20,868 nt of DNA, taken from assembly GCA_002435835.1 (NCBI GenBank), contig DIVM01000378.1, positions 1-20,868 on the forward strand. The letters are read 5' to 3'. The notes beneath the pieces were generated by a model that was not told where the DNA came from, did no database searches, and worked only from the letters and a program-made list of their open reading frames with translations. Shown in pieces: positions 14,677 to 20,868 of this stretch. A program made the translations under genes and the position numbers. Each line of letters opens with the position of its first letter. The first letter of the stretch is position 1. This DNA comes from Firmicutes bacterium UBA6132. Lineage in GTDB: Bacteria > Bacillota_A > Clostridia > Tissierellales > Sedimentibacteraceae.

Positions 14677-15117
14677 TTAATCAATTTCTATGCTTTCTGC
14701 ACTTATGTCAAATATACTTGCTAATTCATTTTTTAATTCATCTGTGTCACTTATGTCCAATACTTTATTTAAAGTGACCACAGCATTAATATTTAAGTTT
14801 TCATCAAAATTGAGCACAATATTTTTAACCACGTCCTCTCCGTTATAAATATCATTATTTATCATATCAATATATTCATTATTGATACTTTCTAAGTTTA
14901 TTTCTCTTTCATATGAAATATTTTGTTCTGGAATGTCATTTAAAAAACTGTCAAATTTTATGTTTGAACTTAAAAATATATTATTTATGATGTATATCAT
15001 AATAAATATTTTAACAGTCAGCTTTGTAAAACGCTGTGTTTTACCATCTGGAAAAATAATCATTATAATATTGAACATCAATATAAAAATTAGTATGTTT
15101 ATTATTGTATTTTTCAT
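14677..15117 (-). CDS. spoIIIAF: Stage III sporulation protein AF
   Basis: Membrane protein of the SpoIIIA complex with an external domain resembling type III secretion ring parts. Two close membrane segments (about 5-23 and 32-50) are followed by a soluble domain with the pattern NIVLNFDENLNINAVVTLN. The length of 146 residues is shorter than in B. subtilis (about 206). Identification relies on layout and on place between spoIIIAE and spoIIIAG. It starts 3 bases after spoIIIAE with only a weak GGGTAG site, so translation is probably coupled. Confidence 0.88.
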   Translation of the reverse strand: MKNTIINILIFILMFNIIMIIFPDGKTQRFTKLTVKIFIMIYIINNIFLSSNIKFDSFLNDIPEQNISYEREINLESINNEYIDMINNDIYNGEDVVKNIVLNFDENLNINAVVTLNKVLDISDTDELKNELASIFDISAESIEID

Positions 15118-15120
15118 AAT

Positions 15121-16266
15121 CTACCCAAATATGTTATTCATATAATTTAGTAAAATCGAATAGTATACTGTTACTATTATTATAGGTGTTATCATACATA
15201 TTAAATATATATAAAATATGTCAGCCATTTCATAAATGAACTTTGATATTTTTTCATTAAACGGCTCTATTAATATTGATGTTAATTTATACATCATTAA
15301 AACAATTAATATTTTAATAAGCGATCCGCCAAATGCTGATAATATAAATAATATTACAATAATACCTAACACATCCTTTATCATAAGGACACTTTTTAGA
15401 AAAACACCAAAAAAGCTTGTTACAGCTTTTCCAACAACTGGTATAGCTGAAGGAGATAAAGCTTTTATAGAACTAATGAATATATTATCTGTCTTGTATA
15501 ATATATATCCTTGTAAAGAAAAAATTATGACAACAATAGTGATATATCCTGACAAAATTAATAAAGTTCCTTTTTTAGAAAAATCATAAAATAATTTTGC
15601 GTTAAACAGTTTGCTGGTGTTATTTATTAATATCAATGCTATCATTAAAAAAGTCATTATATCTGCAAAGTTATAAATAAGCTTTGTAGTAATTCCAATG
15701 GTATAATTTAATGATGTTTGAAAAAACTGTAATAAACTTAGTTTCCCAAATGTCAGCATTGCTGCTAAAAACAAACCATTTATTTCCTCAGTAACTATTT
15801 TATATTTAATAAAATCCTGCTGCATTATATTTTTTATATTCAAAACGTCTTTCAATATAATGGTAAAAACTATCATTACTGAGAATAAAATCACTATATC
15901 TGATACGCTCTGTTTGCCTAACTCATCTGAAAAATAGTTTATTATAGTTAAAAGCATGCAAATGACCAGAACGTGTATACAGGTTTTTAAAATTTCTCCG
16001 AAAAAATCTCTTTCTTCATTTAATTGAAAAATTAAATAATCTTTTAAATCAATATCAAGCCTCCCTTTAAAAGCATTTTCTATAAGTGTTTTTATATTAA
16101 TATTTTTGTCTTTGAAATATGAACTGTTATTATTCATGTACTTTTGCAAATCATTTGTATCCATTTGTTCTATGGCATCATTTATTGTATTTGGTTGTTC
16201 TGCATAAACTTTAGTTGATCCAAAGAGCAGCATTATCATCAAAAGTAAAATTATTTTACATTTCAT
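15121..16266 (-). CDS. spoIIIAE: Stage III sporulation protein AE
   Basis: Polytopic membrane protein of the SpoIIIA complex, needed for forespore development after engulfment. An N-terminal signal peptide (about 1-22, ending KVYA) precedes an extracytoplasmic stretch and then a series of hydrophobic segments from about residue 87 to the end, typical of SpoIIIAE. The motif SLQGYILYKTDNIFISSIKALSPSAIPVVGKAVTSF is characteristic (about 248-285). The 381 residues fit the family (399 in B. subtilis). GGGTGATT lies before the ATG, overlapping the spoIIIAD stop. Confidence 0.95.
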   Translation of the reverse strand: MKCKIILLLMIMLLFGSTKVYAEQPNTINDAIEQMDTNDLQKYMNNNSSYFKDKNINIKTLIENAFKGRLDIDLKDYLIFQLNEERDFFGEILKTCIHVLVICMLLTIINYFSDELGKQSVSDIVILFSVMIVFTIILKDVLNIKNIMQQDFIKYKIVTEEINGLFLAAMLTFGKLSLLQFFQTSLNYTIGITTKLIYNFADIMTFLMIALILINNTSKLFNAKLFYDFSKKGTLLILSGYITIVVIIFSLQGYILYKTDNIFISSIKALSPSAIPVVGKAVTSFFGVFLKSVLMIKDVLGIIVILFILSAFGGSLIKILIVLMMYKLTSILIEPFNEKISKFIYEMADIFYIYLICMITPIIIVTVYYSILLNYMNNIFG

Positions 16267-16270
16267 CTAA

Positions 16271-16660
16271 TCACCCGTTTGCTAAAAGTAATATTTGATC
16301 TAAGAATATTTTTATCACATCAACAGAATAAATAAGAATTATTAATTTACCTGCAATTTCCACTTTTTTACCTATGGATTCATAATTCAAATCTTTACAA
16401 AGCAAGGATATAAAATCACAAATATAAGCAATACCTACAATTTTTAAAATTATGGAAAAGTTTTCAATCTTAATGTCATATTTATTATAAACGCTTACTA
16501 ATTCATTAAAATATCCTTTCAATTCATCAAGAAGCATAAACATGACTAAAATACCGAATATAACTGATAAGTAAACTTTAAATTCTGCATTAAATTTTGA
16601 AACAGTTATACTTAATATTAATGTAATTACTGCAATGAATATTATTTTAGCAAGTATCAT
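16271..16660 (-). CDS. spoIIIAD: Stage III sporulation protein AD
   Basis: Small membrane protein of the SpoIIIA complex, related to SpoIIIAC. Hydrophobic segments lie near 3-20, 30-45, 67-85 and 97-122, with the typical FSIILKIVGIAYICDFISLLCKD. The start is placed at the ATG of MILAKIIF. AAAGGAA lies 6 bases upstream of it, whereas the ATG 15 bases earlier would have the ribosome binding site inside its own codons. That gives 129 residues, close to the 133 of B. subtilis. Confidence 0.93.
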   Translation of the reverse strand: MILAKIIFIAVITLILSITVSKFNAEFKVYLSVIFGILVMFMLLDELKGYFNELVSVYNKYDIKIENFSIILKIVGIAYICDFISLLCKDLNYESIGKKVEIAGKLIILIYSVDVIKIFLDQILLLANG

Positions 16661-16709
16661 AATATTTCCTTTCATCTTAATTATTGAATCATTTAAATCT
16701 GTGAAAAAA

Positions 16710-16907
16710 TTAATATAAGTTAAAAATTGATTTTACTTCCATGAACAAATCGTTCATCATGTTTACTATTAAAGCCATTACTACTATTACACCAGCTAAA
16801 GTAACGAACATGGACTGCTCGTCTCTTCCTGATTTAGATAATATTTGATTAAAAACTGCAACTATTATACCGATTGCACCAATTTTAAAAATTAAATCAA
16901 TATCCAT
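16710..16907 (-). CDS. spoIIIAC: Stage III sporulation protein AC
   Basis: Tiny two-span membrane protein of the SpoIIIA complex. The 65 residues contain the strongly conserved core IGIIVAVFNQILSKSGRDEQ between two hydrophobic segments. The start is the ATG of MDIDLIF, with AGGAGGG 3 bases upstream. The open frame continues 12 codons further up into spoIIIAB, but that start would lack a ribosome site. It follows spoIIIAB by 8 bases. Confidence 0.95.
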   Translation of the reverse strand: MDIDLIFKIGAIGIIVAVFNQILSKSGRDEQSMFVTLAGVIVVMALIVNMMNDLFMEVKSIFNLY

Positions 16908-16915
16908 AATCCCTC

Positions 16916-17440
16916 CTAAATTAATATCACTGCAGTAAGGCATCCAACTAACAATGAAATCCTGTTATATAGATTTTTTTTCTCTTTATGAGATAATTCA
17001 AATTCATATAATTTCTTTTGCATTTCTCTTATTGTCATGTCCATTTTTTTGTCTAAAACATCAGAATATGAATTTCCATAATAATCAATTATTTCTGTAA
17101 AAATATAGTTAAAGTCTCTTGGAGTCATAATTAATTCTTTAATTGTTTCATTTAAATCTTTTTTTTCATGTTCAGTTTCATTTTCAAAAAAATATGTTTT
17201 CAAATTATTAAACATTTCATAACATATTTTTTTTACATCTTCACTTTTAAAATCATATTTTAATAATATTTCTTCAAAAGGCATTTTCATATCACAGGAA
17301 TATAATTTCAAATAATCTGTAAAATCAATTAATTCTTTCATTTTTCTAATCTTTATATCCCCTATATCTATGACGTACATAAATATAAATTTTATTGTTA
17401 TTATAATAAGGATAAATAAAAATGTTTTAAGAAGCATCAT
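16916..17440 (-). CDS. spoIIIAB: Stage III sporulation protein AB
   Basis: Membrane-anchored SpoIIIA component resembling GspF-type platform proteins. It has one N-terminal membrane segment (about 5-22), a helical soluble domain, and a C-terminal segment (LYNRISLLVGCLTAVILI) that fits a second membrane helix. The family motif REMQKKLYEFELSHKEKKNLY is near the end. About 174 residues, normal for the family. It overlaps the end of spoIIIAA. The start region reads GTG-ATG-ATG behind AAGGTGA; the first ATG is chosen. Confidence 0.93.
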   Translation of the reverse strand: MMLLKTFLFILIIITIKFIFMYVIDIGDIKIRKMKELIDFTDYLKLYSCDMKMPFEEILLKYDFKSEDVKKICYEMFNNLKTYFFENETEHEKKDLNETIKELIMTPRDFNYIFTEIIDYYGNSYSDVLDKKMDMTIREMQKKLYEFELSHKEKKNLYNRISLLVGCLTAVILI

Positions 17441-18389
17441 CACAAATCACCTTATTTCTTGGTATATCTATTATTTCTTTAACTAATGATGGAGTTTTGC
17501 TGCTTTTTAAAATAATAGCCCTTTCAAAAAAATTGCTTTCAATCATATTTTTTAAATAAATATTTTTTCTTACATCATTTAAATCATATCCGTGTGCAGT
17601 TGCAATTACATACACACCACTTTTTAAAGCATACTGTATTATTTCAAAGTCTTCCTTAGATCCTAATTCGTCACAAATTATAACACCTGGTGAAAGTGAT
17701 CTTATACTCATGAAAAACCCTTCTTTTTTCATACAATAAGCTAAAATATCTGTTCTACGACCTAAATACATTTGAGGTATTCCATTATACACAGCAGAAA
17801 TTTCTCCTCTTTCATCTATTACAGTAACATCTGAACCTTTGAAATTTAACTTGTCCATTCCATCACTTATATGAGCTGATATATCCCTAATTAATGTTGT
17901 TTTACCAGACATGGGAGGACCTATAATAAGAGTGTTATAAACTTTTTGATTTAAACCTATAATATTTTTTAAATAATTTAATGAACAGTTTCTAAATTCT
18001 TTTGCTATCCTAATATTTAATGAAGTAATATTTTTAAATCCTTTAAAATTATCACCATCGTAAATACAGTCTCCACCAATGCCTACCCTATGCCCACCTT
18101 CAATAGTTATATATCCGTTTTTTATTTCTTTTTCAAATGCATGGATTGAATTTAAAGTTAAGCTTGTCACAGTTTCATCCACGTCTTTTTTTCTTATTTT
18201 GTAATAATCATCATTATAGTTTTTTGACATGTCTTTAATGTTTAAGAAATAATCCCCATATACGCTTTTAACAAAAACGGGATTATTAATTCTTAATCTT
18301 ATTTCATATATTTTATTATCAAAAAATTTTAAATGATTTATTAAAATGTTTCTTACATTCATGTTTAAAAGTTTTAATACCGTGTTCAT
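17427..18389 (-). CDS. spoIIIAA: Stage III sporulation protein AA (ATPase)
   Basis: Cytosolic mother-cell ATPase of the SpoIIIA complex, related to secretion ATPases, thought to power the feeding channel. Walker A GPPMSGKTT is at 157-165 and Walker B VIICDELG at 236-243. ERGEISAV (193-200), GIPQMYLGRRTDIL and ATAHG complete the SpoIIIAA signature; EGGHRVGIGG (97-106) marks the N-terminal part. Length 320 residues. It is the first gene of the eight-gene operon. Upstream is a G7 run as ribosome site and a four-codon ATG frame whose TGA overlaps the spoIIIAA ATG, which might couple initiation. Sigma-E-like elements lie further up. Confidence 0.97.
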   Translation of the reverse strand: MNTVLKLLNMNVRNILINHLKFFDNKIYEIRLRINNPVFVKSVYGDYFLNIKDMSKNYNDDYYKIRKKDVDETVTSLTLNSIHAFEKEIKNGYITIEGGHRVGIGGDCIYDGDNFKGFKNITSLNIRIAKEFRNCSLNYLKNIIGLNQKVYNTLIIGPPMSGKTTLIRDISAHISDGMDKLNFKGSDVTVIDERGEISAVYNGIPQMYLGRRTDILAYCMKKEGFFMSIRSLSPGVIICDELGSKEDFEIIQYALKSGVYVIATAHGYDLNDVRKNIYLKNMIESNFFERAIILKSSKTPSLVKEIIDIPRNKVICDDAS

Positions 18390-18428
18390 TTCATTTTCAT
18401 CCCCCCCGCTAACACTTGTCCTTATTCT

Positions 18429-18456
18429 ATATTATTAATCATAAATAAAAATATGA
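18429..18456 (-). promoter_or_regulatory. Sigma-E-like promoter of spoIIIA operon, proximal
   Basis: Minus strand TCATATT (18456-18450), 13 bases, then AATAATAT (18436-18429), matching CATANNNT except the first base. A start near 18420 suits spoIIIAA. Known spoIIIA operons are sigma-E dependent; the match here is by eye in AT-rich DNA. Confidence 0.4.
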
Positions 18457-18462
18457 TAATTT

Positions 18463-18491
18463 TTTATATGAAATATTTTTATTTAATATGA
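18463..18491 (-). promoter_or_regulatory. Sigma-E-like promoter of spoIIIA operon, distal
   Basis: Minus strand TCATATT (18491-18485), 14 bases, then CATATAAA (18470-18463), one mismatch from CATANNNT. It competes with the proximal candidate; either, both or neither may be used. Confidence 0.35.
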
Positions 18492-18569
18492 TTTTTAACA
18501 TTTAATTTTATGAATCATTATAAGAATTATAACTATGTTAATTTTTTCTCAATATTTTATAAATAATAC

Positions 18570-18597
18570 TTTACAAATATGAAAATAGTGCTATAAT
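18570..18597 (+). promoter_or_regulatory. Sigma-A-like promoter of ribU
   Basis: TTTACA (18570-18575), 16 bases, TATAAT (18592-18597). The expected start near 18604 lies a few bases before the FMN riboswitch. Confidence 0.75.
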
Positions 18598-18610
18598 AAT
18601 ATTGTAAACA

Positions 18611-18715
18611 TCTTCAGGGCAGGGTTAAATTCCCGACCGGCGGTTATAGTCCGCGAGCCGAAAGGTTGAATTGGTGAAATTCCAATACCGACAGTACAGT
18701 CTGGATGGTAGAAGA
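18611..18715 (+). ncRNA. FMN riboswitch (RFN element)
   Basis: Contains the diagnostic RFN blocks in order: CAGGGCAGGGT, TTCCCGACCGGCGGT, AGTCCGCGAGCC, GTGAAATTCC, ACCGACAGT and GTCTGGATG. Helix P1 is TCTTC (18611-18615) with GAAGA (18711-18715). The element binds flavin mononucleotide and here precedes a riboflavin transporter. With a terminator 55 bases downstream, control by transcription attenuation (off when FMN is plentiful) is expected. The 3' side of P1 and following bases (AGAGATT, 18713-18719) can instead pair with AAGTCTCT (about 18751-18758), a possible antiterminator. Confidence 0.97.
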
Positions 18716-18769
18716 GATTACTTGATTACTTACATATTTTGTGAGCAAAAAAGTCTCTATCGAAGTTAC

Positions 18770-18797
18770 GCCTCTGAAGATTTCAGAGGCTTTTATT
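18770..18797 (+). terminator. Riboswitch-controlled terminator before ribU
   Basis: GCCTCTGAA, loop GAT, TTCAGAGGC (18770-18790), followed by TTTTATT. It lies between the FMN aptamer and the ribU ribosome site and is the likely expression platform. Confidence 0.88.
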
Positions 18798-18836
18798 ATG
18801 CCCCTGATAATCTTTATTATCTTAGGAGGATATATT

Positions 18837-19448
18837 ATGAAAAGTGAAGTAATAGTTAAACAAAGAAGTAGCGTTAAGACGCTAACAAAAATTGCGGTAT
18901 TATCAGCAATAGCAACATTATTAATGTTAGTAGACATTCCACTATGGTTTGCCCCAAATTTTTATCAATTAGATTTTAGTGAAGTGCCAGTATTAATTGG
19001 AACATTTGCATTAGGACCTATTGCAGGTATAACAATTGAATTCATGAAAATTTTACTAAACTTTGTTTTAAACGGAACTGATACTGGTGGTATTGGAGAA
19101 CTTGCTAACTTTATAGTTGGGTGTTCTTTCATAGTTCCAGCAGGATTAATTTATAGAAATAAAAAATCAGTAAAAAATGCACTTATAGGAATGATAGTAG
19201 GAACATTTATGTTAGCAACAGTAGGTTCATTATTAAATTATTATGTTTTACTTCCAGTATATGCAACTATTTATGGCGCTCCTATAGATGCATTTGTAGG
19301 AATGGGAAATGCTTTAAATAAAAATATAGTTGATTTAAAAACATTAGTATTATATGCAGTAGTTCCGTTTAACCTTTTAAAAGGAATAGTGGTAGCAGCT
19401 ATAACATTATTAGTTTATAAAAGAATTTCTCCAATATTACACAAATAA
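18837..19448 (+). CDS. ribU: Riboflavin ECF transporter S-component RibU
   Basis: Membrane-embedded substrate-binding subunit that captures riboflavin and works with a shared EcfA-EcfA'-EcfT energising module encoded elsewhere. The 203 residues form about six hydrophobic segments. RibU-type motifs: FAPNFYQLDFSEVPVLIG (38-55), ALGPIAG, NGTDTGGIGELANF and the first-helix AxxxA (A20-A24) used to dock EcfT. The start is the ATG behind AGGAGG. An in-frame ATG 96 bases upstream would put the start before the terminator and inside the leader, and it has no ribosome site. FMN riboswitch control supports the substrate. It is the only clear plus-strand gene here. Confidence 0.95.
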   Translation: MKSEVIVKQRSSVKTLTKIAVLSAIATLLMLVDIPLWFAPNFYQLDFSEVPVLIGTFALGPIAGITIEFMKILLNFVLNGTDTGGIGELANFIVGCSFIVPAGLIYRNKKSVKNALIGMIVGTFMLATVGSLLNYYVLLPVYATIYGAPIDAFVGMGNALNKNIVDLKTLVLYAVVPFNLLKGIVVAAITLLVYKRISPILHK

Positions 19449-19467
19449 TAATATAATAATATACATC

Positions 19468-19507
19468 AAAAAAAATGGATTTGCAAATAGTGCAGATCCA
19501 TTTTTTT
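19468..19507. terminator. Bidirectional terminator between ribU and the CDF gene
   Basis: ATGGAT-T-TGCA, loop AATAG, TGCA-G-ATCCAT (19475-19501), flanked by eight A on the left (19468-19475) and seven T on the right (19501-19507). It can stop ribU transcription on the plus strand and CDF transcription on the minus strand, which converge here. Confidence 0.88.
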
Positions 19508-19540
19508 ATATAATCGTTTTTATTACTTATAACCTAAGCC

Positions 19541-20437
19541 CTAATATATTATTGATTTTTCAGAATTGATTTCTTTATAAGGTTCGACATGGGCTATTAC
19601 TTGTGCGTTTTCACTAACTTTTACTTTAATATCTTCTTCTATATCATGAACTAAATTATGAGATTTTTCAATGCTCAATTTTGAATCCACCAAAATGTGT
19701 AAGTCAATATATAGATTAGTTATGCTCCCTCTGCTTCTTATATTATGAGTGTCTTTAACATCTTCAAAATTCATCACAATATTTCTTATTACTTCTGTAT
19801 CTACAGCAGACCTGTCAATAAGTACATCACTGTTTTCCCTAAAAATTTCATATGCGGCATGTATAATAAAACCTGATACTACTAATGATACAATTGGGTC
19901 GACTATAGGTGGAAGTCCTAATTTTACACTTACTAGCGTTACAAAAACACCTATGGATACATAAATATCACTTCTTGTATGCATTGAGTCTGAAATAAGT
20001 ATTTGGCTTTTGAGTTCTTTTCCCTTTTTATATTCAATAGCAGATACAAATATATTGATAAATAAAGTAACAATTAATATGATAAGGCTTTCTATTGTTA
20101 TATCAGGTATTAAAGGATTTTTAAATCTATCAATTGCGCTTACAATAACCTTACCTCCAACAAGAAACAGCATGGCGGATATGAATAAACCTGATAGAGT
20201 TTCAAATTTGTAATGACCATATGGATGGTCTTTATCCTTAGGTTTAGAAGCAAGTTGAATGCCGATTAAACCCACTACGTTTGATGATCCATCTGAAAGC
20301 GAATGAAACCCATCCGCAGTCATACTTGCACTTTTAATAATTGAACCTATAACAATTTTTAATACAGCCACGAGCAAATTGGCTATCAAAATGATAAAGA
20401 GAACTTGTTGCACCTTTTTAAAATTGTTTTTTTCCAT
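19541..20437 (-). CDS. Cation diffusion facilitator (CzcD-like metal efflux)
   Basis: Proton-coupled divalent metal exporter of the CDF family. The 298 residues have six membrane segments and a C-terminal cytosolic domain (about 208-290) with the ferredoxin-like metal-sensing fold. The transport site is readable: H45 and D49 in ADGFHSLSD (helix 2), H153 and D157 in DSMHTRSD (helix 5), plus DKDHPYGHYKFE after helix 2. The start is the ATG of MEKNNF, with AAGGAAAGGT 6 bases upstream. An in-frame ATG 96 bases earlier falls inside the leader terminator and is rejected. A NiCo-type riboswitch upstream points to cobalt/nickel export (inference); the residue set alone also fits zinc. Confidence 0.92.
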   Translation of the reverse strand: MEKNNFKKVQQVLFIILIANLLVAVLKIVIGSIIKSASMTADGFHSLSDGSSNVVGLIGIQLASKPKDKDHPYGHYKFETLSGLFISAMLFLVGGKVIVSAIDRFKNPLIPDITIESLIILIVTLFINIFVSAIEYKKGKELKSQILISDSMHTRSDIYVSIGVFVTLVSVKLGLPPIVDPIVSLVVSGFIIHAAYEIFRENSDVLIDRSAVDTEVIRNIVMNFEDVKDTHNIRSRGSITNLYIDLHILVDSKLSIEKSHNLVHDIEEDIKVKVSENAQVIAHVEPYKEINSEKSIIY

Positions 20438-20476
20438 AAAAATACCTTTCCTTGTAATATTATTAATTTTATATAT

Positions 20477-20519
20477 AAAAAAATCCATGAGACATCCGTT
20501 TCCGAAATGTCCCATGGAT
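20477..20519 (-). terminator. Riboswitch-controlled terminator before the CDF gene
   Basis: Minus strand stem ATCCATG-G-GACAT / ATGTC-T-CATGGAT with a GAAA-capped tip (20519-20483), followed by seven T (20483-20477). Its 5' arm (ATCCATGGGACAT) is also the 3' part of the NiCo aptamer, so the two folds exclude each other. Confidence 0.88.
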
Positions 20520-20590
20520 TGAATATCATCCACTGTCTCATAAGAGACCCAGCCCCACGCGCCTTAGCACATCGCCTGCTCATTAGTCAA
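20506..20590 (-). ncRNA. NiCo (czcD-type) riboswitch
   Basis: The minus-strand leader reads, in order, TGAGCAGGCGATG, stem P2 (ATGTGC-TAAG-GCGCGT), GGGCTGGG, stem P3 (GTCTC-TTAT-GAGAC), stem P4 (TGGAT-GATATTCA-ATCCA) and TGGGACATT. From memory this matches the NiCo riboswitch pattern (GAGCAGGCAAUG ... GG ... UGGGACA closing P1), which binds Co(II)/Ni(II) and is typical of czcD genes. P1 is short (AATG/CATT). Because the closing bases also form the terminator stem, metal binding should turn expression on. Confidence 0.85.
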
Positions 20591-20591
20591 T

Positions 20592-20621
20592 ATTTTATGC
20601 TATAAACTATCAATTTGTCAA
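20592..20621 (-). promoter_or_regulatory. Sigma-A-like promoter of the CDF gene
   Basis: Minus strand perfect TTGACA (20621-20616), 18 bases, TAAAAT (20597-20592). The start would fall near 20585-20588, directly at the beginning of the riboswitch. Confidence 0.65.
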
Positions 20622-20850
20622 GTTATATTTTTTTAAGTTTTCTTTTTTAAGTTTTCTTTTTTTACTGTAATATCTTCGCATAAAAGATTCTACTTTTATC
20701 TTATAAGTATATTGCTATATTATATTCAACAAATCAGTTTTTGTTCTATCCTTAACAATTTTTTAAAAACCACATATAACAATTTTGCTTTAGTAATTGC
20801 TATAGTATCTGTTATTTCTATGCAAAAAAGAATAATTTATATAAAAAATA
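20622..20850. other. AT-rich non-coding stretch
   Basis: No credible gene is seen. A 14-bp unit (TTTTTTAAGTTTTC) is repeated perfectly in tandem at 20629-20642 and 20643-20656. The rest is plain AT-rich spacer. Confidence 0.5.
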
Positions 20851-20868
20851 ACTGTCATATATGACAGT
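20843..20868 (-). terminator. Palindrome at window edge, possible terminator
   Basis: ACTGTCATATATGACAGT (20851-20868) is a perfect 18-bp palindrome. On the minus strand it can form ACTGTC/GACAGT with an ATATAT loop and is followed by TATTTTTT, as expected of a terminator for a minus-strand gene beyond the window. An operator is the alternative. Confidence 0.4.

Noticed and set aside
18741..18836. Upstream extension of ribU by 32 codons
   Set aside because: It would lie in the riboswitch leader and cross the terminator, has no ribosome site, and RibU homology begins after the ATG at 18837.
19584..19590. TTCGACA in the CDF gene as a Spo0A box
   Set aside because: Lies inside coding sequence at the gene end, far from any promoter; a chance match.
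20438..20533. Upstream extension of the CDF gene by 32 codons
   Set aside because: These codons fall in the terminator and NiCo leader; a good ribosome site precedes the ATG at 20437.
20610..20681. Minus-strand 23-codon basic frame (MRRYYSKKRKLKK...)
   Set aside because: No ribosome site, it overlaps the CDF promoter, and lysines are expected by chance in A-rich DNA; it might be a decayed gene end but cannot be supported.
1..20868. CRISPR arrays, tRNA, rRNA, insertion sequences
   Set aside because: No regularly spaced repeats, no cloverleaf or rRNA-like GC-rich blocks, and no transposase were seen on either strand.

Overview
The window looks like chromosome of a low-GC, endospore-forming Bacillota of the class Clostridia. 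The reasons are very AT-rich DNA, AGGAGG-type ribosome binding sites, a complete spoIIIA operon, and spo0A, spoIVB and spoIIM in one block. A Tissierellales/Sedimentibacter-like organism is a guess from overall feel and is not proven by the sequence.

Nearly every gene is on the minus strand and so reads from high to low coordinates. In that direction the order is: spoIIIAA-AB-AC-AD-AE-AF-AG-AH (18389 to 13270), an Asp23/YqhY protein, nusB, a TsaD/Kae1-like paralogue, xseA, xseB, a short AT-rich gap, tlyA, argR, recN, spoIVB, spo0A, nudF, spoIIM, a xerD-like gene, deoB, and the first 316 codons of dacF, which leaves the window at base 1. This is a compact version of two B. subtilis regions (spoIIIA to spo0A, and nudF to dacF-spoIIA). 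The genes accB, accC, folD, ispA, dxs and punA are absent from their usual places.

To the right is a plus-strand unit, promoter - FMN riboswitch - terminator - ribU (riboflavin ECF S-component). Convergent to it is a cation diffusion facilitator gene whose leader closely resembles a NiCo (czcD-type) riboswitch. That leader overlaps an intrinsic terminator so that the two structures exclude each other.

The genes fit together functionally. Spo0A commits the cell to sporulation. SpoIIM acts in engulfment. The SpoIIIA proteins build the mother-cell side of the feeding channel. SpoIVB is the forespore signalling protease. DacF probably leads into spoIIA/sigF outside the window. The housekeeping genes among them serve DNA repair (recN, xseAB), RNA (nusB, tlyA), arginine control (argR) and nucleotide salvage (deoB, nudF).

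The observations most worth a second look are: a full-length XerD-like recombinase that has lost four of six catalytic residues; a divergent TsaD/Kae1 paralogue locked into the nusB-xseA operon; a duplicated sigma-H-like element with a CodY-like palindrome in front of spo0A; two Spo0A-box-like sites exactly 50 bp apart in front of dacF; and a near-perfect palindrome between asp23 and nusB that carries a consensus promoter on each strand.
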